NCBI GenBank assembly: GCA_014376425.1
Contig: JACMRO010000149.1
Span: 1-11,280, forward strand
DNA from: Rubritepida sp.
GTDB taxonomy: Bacteria > Pseudomonadota > Alphaproteobacteria > Acetobacterales > Acetobacteraceae
DNA length: 11,280 nt
Reading direction: 5' to 3'
The position numbers were made by a program, and so were the translations under genes. How positions within the stretch are numbered: position 1 is the stretch's first letter; each line of letters opens with the position of its first letter. The notes below the pieces were generated by a model, which was given only the letters and a program-made list of their open reading frames with translations, did no database searches and was not told the origin of the DNA. Shown here piece by piece: positions 6,594-11,280 of this stretch.

Positions 6594-6608
6594 GAACGCA
6601 ACGCGAAC
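6594..6608 (+). promoter_or_regulatory. LexA (SOS) box of the alphaproteobacterial type
   Basis: The sequence GAAC-GCAACGC-GAAC is an exact GAAC-N7-GAAC direct repeat (GTTC-N7-GTTC on the other strand). This is the LexA operator established for Alphaproteobacteria. It ends 14 bases before the uvrA ATG at 6623, and uvrA is a common SOS gene. It also lies about 140 bases upstream of the divergent ssb start, so it could affect both. The position argues against longer uvrA starts at 6497 or 6590, which would place the box inside the coding region. Confidence 0.8.
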
Positions 6609-6622
6609 ATTCTGGATTCGTC

Positions 6623-9526
6623 ATGCCGCGCGACACCCCCGCCGAGAAGCCCGACGGCAAGTACATCCGCGTTCGCGGCGCCCGCGAGCACAACCTCAAA
6701 AACCTCGACGTCGATATTCCGAAGGACAGCCTGACGGTGATTACCGGGCTGTCGGGCTCGGGCAAGTCCTCGCTTGCCTTCGACACAATTTATGCCGAGG
6801 GGCAGCGACGTTATGTCGAGAGCCTTAGCGCATATGCGCGGCAGTTCCTGCAGCTGATGCAGAAGCCCGATGTGGACAGCATCGAGGGGCTGAGCCCGGC
6901 GATCTCCATCGAGCAGAAGACCACCAGCCACAACCCGCGCAGCACGGTAGGGACTGCGACGGAAATCTACGACTACATGCGTCTGTTGTGGGCGCGGGTG
7001 GGCGTGCCTTACAGCCCGGCGACCGGCCTGCCGATCGAGGCGCAGAGCGTGAGCCAGATGGTTGACCGCGTCGCCGGGATGCCCGAGGGCACGCGGCTGT
7101 TGCTGCTGGCCCCCATCGCACGCGGCAAAAAAGGCGAATTCCGCAAGGAGTTGCTGGAGTTCCAGCGACGCGGCTTCGAGCGGGTGAAGATCAACGGCAC
7201 CCTCTACCAGATCGGCGACGCGCCCAAGCTGGACAAGAAGCTGAAGCACGACACCGAGGTGGTGGTGGACCGCGTGGTGGTGCGTGACGGCATGGGCGCC
7301 CGCCTGGCGGACAGTTTCGAGACCGCGCTCGCCCTGGCCGAGGGCATTGCCTATGTGGAGGACGCCGAGTCCGGCGCTCGCACCGTCTTCAGCCAGAAAT
7401 TCGCCTGCCCGGTCAGCGGCTTCACCATCGAGGAGATCGAACCGCGGCTGTTCTCCTTCAACTCGCCGCAGGGCGCGTGCCCAGCCTGTGATGGGCTGGG
7501 CACCGAGACGTTCTTCGACCCGGCACTGGTGGTGCCCGACGACAACAAGGCCCTGAAGGACGGTGCCATAGCGGCCTGGGTGAACGCCAACTCGCCCTAT
7601 TACGACCAGACCCTCGACAGCCTGGCTAAGCATTTCAGGCAGCGCATGGATCGGCCCTGGAGCGAATTGCCGGAGGAATTCCGCCAGGCCATCCTGCAGG
7701 GAACCGGCAAAGAACCGATCACGCTGCGCTACAAGGACGGCCTGCGCGCCTATGAGGTGCAGAAGGCGTTTGAGGGCGTGGTTCCCAACCTGGAACGCCG
7801 CTTCCGTGAGACCGACAACGCCTGGGTGCGCGAGGATCTGTCGCGGTATCAGGCGCAGAAAGCGTGCCATGTGTGCACCGGGTTCCGCCTGAAACCCGAG
7901 TCGCTGAGCGTGCGGGTGGCGGATAGCCATGTCGGCGCGGTGTGCCGGCTCTCGATCAGCGATGCGCGCGCCTGGTTCGCCACCGTGGCCGCGACGCTGA
8001 CGCCGCAGCGGGCGGATATCGCGCGCCGCATCCTCAAGGAAATCGAGGAGCGGCTGCAGTTCCTGGTCGATGTCGGGCTGAACTACCTGTCGCTGGGCCG
8101 CGCCTCGGCCACGCTGTCGGGCGGCGAGTCGCAGCGCATTCGGTTGGCATCCCAGATCGGCTCGGGGCTGACCGGCGTTCTGTATGTGCTGGACGAGCCG
8201 TCCATCGGCCTGCACCAGCGCGACAATGAGCGGCTGCTGGGCACGCTGCGGCGGCTGCGGGACATCGGCAACACGGTGCTGGTTGTCGAACATGACGAGG
8301 GTGCGATTCGCCAGGCCGACCATCTGATCGATATTGGCCCCGCGGCCGGGGCAGCAGGCGGCCGCATCATCGCCCAGGGCACCCCGGCGGAGGTGGAGGC
8401 GCACCCCGACAGCATCACAGGCGCCTATCTCTCCGGCCGGCGGACGGTGCCGATGCCGGAAACTCGCAGGAAATTCGACCGCAAAAAAATGCTGCGTCTC
8501 ATCGGCGCTACCGGCAACAACCTGAAGAACGTGACGGCGGAAATCCCGCTCGGCACCTTCTGCTGCGTCGCCGGCGTCTCAGGCGGCGGGAAGTCCACGC
8601 TGATCGTCGAGACGCTGTACAACGCCACAGCCCGACGGCTGATGGGCGCGGGCACGGTGCCGGCGCCGCATGAGAAGATCGAGGGGCTGGAATACCTCGA
8701 TAAGATCATCGACATCGACCAGTCGCCGATCGGCCGCACGCCGCGCTCCAACCCCGCCACCTACACCGGCCTGTTCGCGCCGATCCGCGACTGGTTCGCC
8801 GAGCTGCCGGACAGCCGGGCGCGCGGCTATAAGCCCGGCCGCTTCAGCTTTAACGTGAAGGGGGGCCGGTGCGAGGCCTGCCAGGGCGACGGGCTGATCA
8901 AGATCGAGATGCACTTCCTGCCCGACGTCTACGTCACTTGCGACACCTGCAAGGGAAAGCGCTATAACCGCGAGACGCTGGAGGTGAAGTTCCGCGGCAA
9001 ATCGATTGCCGATGTGCTGGACATGACAGTAAGCGACGGGCGCGAGTTTTTTGCCGCCGTACCCTCCATCCATGAGAAGCTGCGCATGCTGGAGGAGGTG
9101 GGGCTGGGCTACATTCATCTGGGCCAGCAGGCGACAACGTTGTCGGGCGGCGAGGCGCAGCGGATCAAGCTGAGCAAGGAGCTGTCGCGCCGGGCCACCG
9201 GCCGCACCCTCTACATCCTGGACGAGCCGACGACCGGGCTGCATTTCGAGGATGTGCGCAAGCTGCTGGAGGTGTTGCACGCTCTGGTCGCCACCGGCAA
9301 CACGGTGCTGGTGATCGAGCACAACCTGGAGGTCATCAAGACCGCCGACTGGGTGCTGGACTTAGGGCCGGAGGGCGGCGAGGGCGGTGGGCGAATCGTG
9401 TCGGCCGGCACGCCCGAGGACATTGCCGCGGTGCCCGAGAGCCACACCGGGCGCTTCCTCGGCCCGATCCTGGCGCGTCACGCGGCGGTGGCGGCACCGA
9501 AGCGCAAGAAGCGCGCCGTCGCCTAG
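6623..9526 (+). CDS. uvrA: Excinuclease ABC subunit A
   Basis: UvrA is the DNA-damage sensor of nucleotide excision repair and loads UvrB onto lesions. The 967-residue protein (E. coli 940) has two ABC modules: Walker A GLSGSGKSS (42-50), signature LSGGESQR (498-505) and Walker B YVLDEPSIGLH (521-531); then Walker A GVSGGGKST (651-659), signature LSGGEAQR (840-847) and Walker B YILDEPTTGLH (864-874). The DNA-contact zinc finger C750-x2-C753...C773-x2-C776 is complete. The first zinc site reads C262-x2-S265-x20-C286-x2-C289, with Ser for one Cys; I believe this is common in alphaproteobacteria. The ATG at 6623 gives the usual N-terminus (KYIRVRGAREHNLKN) and a weak GGA 6 bases upstream. It has a basic PKRKKRAVA tail. 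A LexA box just upstream suggests induction by DNA damage. Confidence 0.97.
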   Translation: MPRDTPAEKPDGKYIRVRGAREHNLKNLDVDIPKDSLTVITGLSGSGKSSLAFDTIYAEGQRRYVESLSAYARQFLQLMQKPDVDSIEGLSPAISIEQKTTSHNPRSTVGTATEIYDYMRLLWARVGVPYSPATGLPIEAQSVSQMVDRVAGMPEGTRLLLLAPIARGKKGEFRKELLEFQRRGFERVKINGTLYQIGDAPKLDKKLKHDTEVVVDRVVVRDGMGARLADSFETALALAEGIAYVEDAESGARTVFSQKFACPVSGFTIEEIEPRLFSFNSPQGACPACDGLGTETFFDPALVVPDDNKALKDGAIAAWVNANSPYYDQTLDSLAKHFRQRMDRPWSELPEEFRQAILQGTGKEPITLRYKDGLRAYEVQKAFEGVVPNLERRFRETDNAWVREDLSRYQAQKACHVCTGFRLKPESLSVRVADSHVGAVCRLSISDARAWFATVAATLTPQRADIARRILKEIEERLQFLVDVGLNYLSLGRASATLSGGESQRIRLASQIGSGLTGVLYVLDEPSIGLHQRDNERLLGTLRRLRDIGNTVLVVEHDEGAIRQADHLIDIGPAAGAAGGRIIAQGTPAEVEAHPDSITGAYLSGRRTVPMPETRRKFDRKKMLRLIGATGNNLKNVTAEIPLGTFCCVAGVSGGGKSTLIVETLYNATARRLMGAGTVPAPHEKIEGLEYLDKIIDIDQSPIGRTPRSNPATYTGLFAPIRDWFAELPDSRARGYKPGRFSFNVKGGRCEACQGDGLIKIEMHFLPDVYVTCDTCKGKRYNRETLEVKFRGKSIADVLDMTVSDGREFFAAVPSIHEKLRMLEEVGLGYIHLGQQATTLSGGEAQRIKLSKELSRRATGRTLYILDEPTTGLHFEDVRKLLEVLHALVATGNTVLVIEHNLEVIKTADWVLDLGPEGGEGGGRIVSAGTPEDIAAVPESHTGRFLGPILARHAAVAAPKRKKRAVA

Positions 9527-9558
9527 CGCCACCCTCACAAACCCGCCACAAACCGCGC

Positions 9559-10608
9559 ATGGGCCTGCACCTCCACGATATCCACCACGCATTCGGCGCC
9601 AAGCAGGTGTTGCGCGGCGTGTCGCTGGACGTGGCACCGGGCGAAATCCTGTGCCTGCTCGGCCCTTCAGGCGACGGCAAGACCACGTTGTTGCGCCTGA
9701 TCGCCGGTCTGGAGCCGCTGCAGCAGGGCCGCATCACGCTGGATGGCACCACGCTGGCCGAGCCAGGCCGCGACATGCCGCCCGAGGCGCGGCGGGTAGG
9801 CTTCGTATTTCAGGATTACGCGCTGTTTCCGCACCTGACGGTGGCGGATAATGTGGGCTTCGGCCTGTCGCGCCTGTCCCGCCCCGAACGTGCGGCCCGC
9901 GTGGCTGAGGCGCTGGCCCGGGTGCGGCTGGAGGACCGCGGCGCCGCCTGGCCGCTCCAGCTCTCGGGCGGCATGCAACAGCGCGTGGCGCTGGCCCGCG
10001 CGCTTGCCCCGCGCCCGGCCGTGCTGCTGCTGGACGAGGCCTTCGCCAGCCTCGATGCCCGGCTGCGCGAACAGGTGCGCGACGATACGCTGCACGTGCT
10101 GCAGCAATCCGGCATCCCCGCCCTCATCGTCACCCACGATGCCGAGGAGGCGATGTTCATGGCCGATCGCATCGCCCTGATGCGCCACGGCCAGGTGGAG
10201 CAGCTGGGCACGCCGGAGGAGCTGTATCTGCGGCCAAAGAACCCCTTCGTCGCCCGCTTCCTTGGCGAGGTGAATGAGGTGCCGGCGATGGTGCTGAGCG
10301 GCGTGGCGCGCAGCGCCCTGGGCGACCTGCCGGCGGCCCTGCCCGATGGCCCGGCGCGACTGCTGCTGCGGCCCGAGGGCCTGCGCGTATTGCCCGCGGG
10401 CACGAACAGCGCGGCCAGGGCCGAGGTCGAGGCCTGTCGCCTGATGGGGGCCACCACCATGGCCCACATGGCCTTGCCGGATGGCGAGGGCCATGTCCTT
10501 CACGTGCATGCCCGGCTGCCCCCCGGTGTGGTGCTGCGCCGCGGCGAGGCGGTCTGCCTGGCGGCCGATCCCGAGCGCGCCTTTGCCTTTCCGCTCGGCG
10601 ATGGGTGA
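9559..10608 (+). CDS. ABC transporter ATP-binding protein, FbpC/PotA-like (Fe3+, polyamine or similar importer)
   Basis: This is a 349-residue cytoplasmic ATPase of the CUT1/MolC/FbpC-like class. Motifs are Walker A GPSGDGKTT (35-43), VFQDYALFPHLTVADNV with Q85 as Q-loop, signature LSGGMQQR (135-142), Walker B VLLLDE (155-160), D-loop SLDARLR, and the switch His in VTHD (H193). GTPEELYLRPKNPFVARFLGEVN (217-239) leads into a C-terminal TOBE-like regulatory domain to residue 349. The stretch MPPEARRVGFVFQDYALFPHLTVADNV resembles ferric-ion (FbpC) and putrescine (PotA) ATPases; the substrate cannot be fixed. The Walker A Cys usual in GPSGCGKTT is Asp, which should be tolerated. It starts 32 bases after uvrA without a clear ribosome site. 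No permease or binding protein is in the window, so partners must lie elsewhere. Confidence 0.88.
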   Translation: MGLHLHDIHHAFGAKQVLRGVSLDVAPGEILCLLGPSGDGKTTLLRLIAGLEPLQQGRITLDGTTLAEPGRDMPPEARRVGFVFQDYALFPHLTVADNVGFGLSRLSRPERAARVAEALARVRLEDRGAAWPLQLSGGMQQRVALARALAPRPAVLLLDEAFASLDARLREQVRDDTLHVLQQSGIPALIVTHDAEEAMFMADRIALMRHGQVEQLGTPEELYLRPKNPFVARFLGEVNEVPAMVLSGVARSALGDLPAALPDGPARLLLRPEGLRVLPAGTNSAARAEVEACRLMGATTMAHMALPDGEGHVLHVHARLPPGVVLRRGEAVCLAADPERAFAFPLGDG

Positions 10609-10620
10609 CGCGGGCGGCAC

Positions 10621-10638
10621 GGCTTCCTAGATGAAGCC
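10621..10638 (+). other. Short hairpin between the ABC ATPase gene and tatB
   Basis: GGCTTC (10621-10626) and GAAGCC (10633-10638) form a perfect 6-bp stem with a 6-base loop, 12 bases after the ATPase stop. No T-run follows, so a classical terminator is not supported. It may be a weak terminator, an mRNA end structure, or chance. Confidence 0.3.
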
Positions 10639-10683
10639 TGCGGTGATAGGAAAACGCGTCGCCCAATTTCGCAGAAGGTACTG

Positions 10684-11280
10684 ATGTTCGACCTGGCTTG
10701 GTCCGAGATCGCGCTGATCGCCGTGGTGGCGCTGGTCGTCATTGGCCCGAAGGATTTGCCTACTGCCATCAAGGGCATGGCGGGCATGATCCAGAAGGGC
10801 AAGAAGATGCTGCGTGACTTCCAGGCCCAGGCTGACGACCTGGTGAAGGAAGCGAATCTGCAGGAGGTGCGCAATCAGATCCACGATGTACGCCGCACAG
10901 TAAGCGATATCCGAAATTTCGACCTGAAGGGGATGGTCGATAAGACGGGCGACCCTGATGGATCGCTGAAGGGTTCGCTGAACGGGATGGACGGGTCCAG
11001 CTACACCGCGCCGGCCTGGACGCCGCCGGCCACCGCGGCGAACACCGTCGGCGCGCCGGCGATGATCCCGCCCGCCACCATGGCGCCCTACGTGCCCCCG
11101 CCCGCCCCTCCAGTAGCGGCCGACCTGGCCGACGCGCCCGCCTTCCTGCCGCCCAGCACGCCCGCACCTTTGGTGCCCGTGGTCGAGACCGCGGCTGCAG
11201 CGGCCCCCGACTTCCTTCCGCCCGTGACCGCGGAGCCCGCGCCGGTAGGCGAGGGTGCCGCGCTGACGACCGATGAGAGC
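10684..11280 (+). CDS. tatB: Sec-independent (Tat) translocase subunit TatB, 3' end outside the window
   Basis: TatB forms, with TatC, the receptor for folded twin-arginine proteins at the inner membrane. The 199 visible codons begin MFDLAWSEIALIAVVALVVIGPKDLP: a short membrane helix with Glu8 and the Gly21-Pro22 hinge at the same positions as E. coli TatB. An amphipathic helix follows (IKGMAGMIQKGKKMLRDFQAQADDLVKEA) and then a long Pro/Ala-rich tail with an imperfect repeat (FLPPSTPAP, FLPPVTAEPAP). MFDLAWSE and the FQAQADDL segment mark TatB, not TatA. No stop is reached, and the protein already exceeds E. coli TatB (171 residues). GAAGG (10674-10678) lies 5 bases before the ATG. No tatA precedes it; tatC would be expected just beyond the window. 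The PhoD protein here is a likely client. Confidence 0.93.
   Translation, partial: MFDLAWSEIALIAVVALVVIGPKDLPTAIKGMAGMIQKGKKMLRDFQAQADDLVKEANLQEVRNQIHDVRRTVSDIRNFDLKGMVDKTGDPDGSLKGSLNGMDGSSYTAPAWTPPATAANTVGAPAMIPPATMAPYVPPPAPPVAADLADAPAFLPPSTPAPLVPVVETAAAAAPDFLPPVTAEPAPVGEGAALTTDES

Noticed and set aside
6497..6622. N-terminal extension of uvrA from an upstream start
   Set aside because: The added residues do not resemble UvrA, and the extension would run through the LexA box. The ATG at 6623 gives the family N-terminus.
6365..8404. A 679-codon open frame on the - strand opposite uvrA
   Set aside because: It is a shadow of uvrA, rich in His/Gln/Arg typical of antisense frames, with no recognisable domain.

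Overview
The window is high-GC bacterial chromosome and reads as Alphaproteobacteria, probably Acetobacteraceae or a near relative. The class call rests on an exact GAAC-N7-GAAC LexA box (the alphaproteobacterial type) in front of uvrA and on the style of the SSB, UvrA and TatB proteins. The family call is an inference, from protein style and from G/C-rich hairpin repeats of the GGGGC-NNN-GCCCC kind. There are no RNA genes, insertion sequences, phage genes or CRISPR arrays. The content is mostly housekeeping and transport.

Left part (1-3656, + strand): a branched-chain-amino-acid-type (HAAT) ABC importer operon. It contains the C-terminus of the periplasmic binding protein, one gene in which both permeases (LivH and LivM) are fused into a 606-residue protein, then livG and livF in overlapping order. 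The roughly 250 bp between the binding-protein gene and the permease gene is almost entirely a large imperfect inverted repeat. It probably folds in the mRNA and could uncouple the level of the binding protein from that of the membrane complex.

Middle (3641-6455, - strand): ssb, then phoD (a Tat-type exported alkaline phosphatase/phosphodiesterase of the PhoD family), then a small unknown gene that runs tail-to-tail into livF. The small gene looks frameshifted at a run of five C, since its natural C-terminus continues in the next frame and ends inside livF. A strong stem-loop surrounds the phoD stop codon. A degenerate Pho-box-like direct repeat lies just upstream of phoD.

Right part (6456-11280, + strand): uvrA, divergent from ssb, with a LexA/SOS box in the 167-bp gap. 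It is followed by an FbpC/PotA-type ABC ATPase gene with no permease in view, and the start of tatB, which runs off the window end. TatB belongs to the translocase expected to export the PhoD protein.

I do not see a clearly new multi-gene system. The observations most worth checking are the large palindrome inside the ABC operon, the frameshifted small gene with the hairpin before it, and the two regulatory-site candidates (SOS box and Pho-like box).
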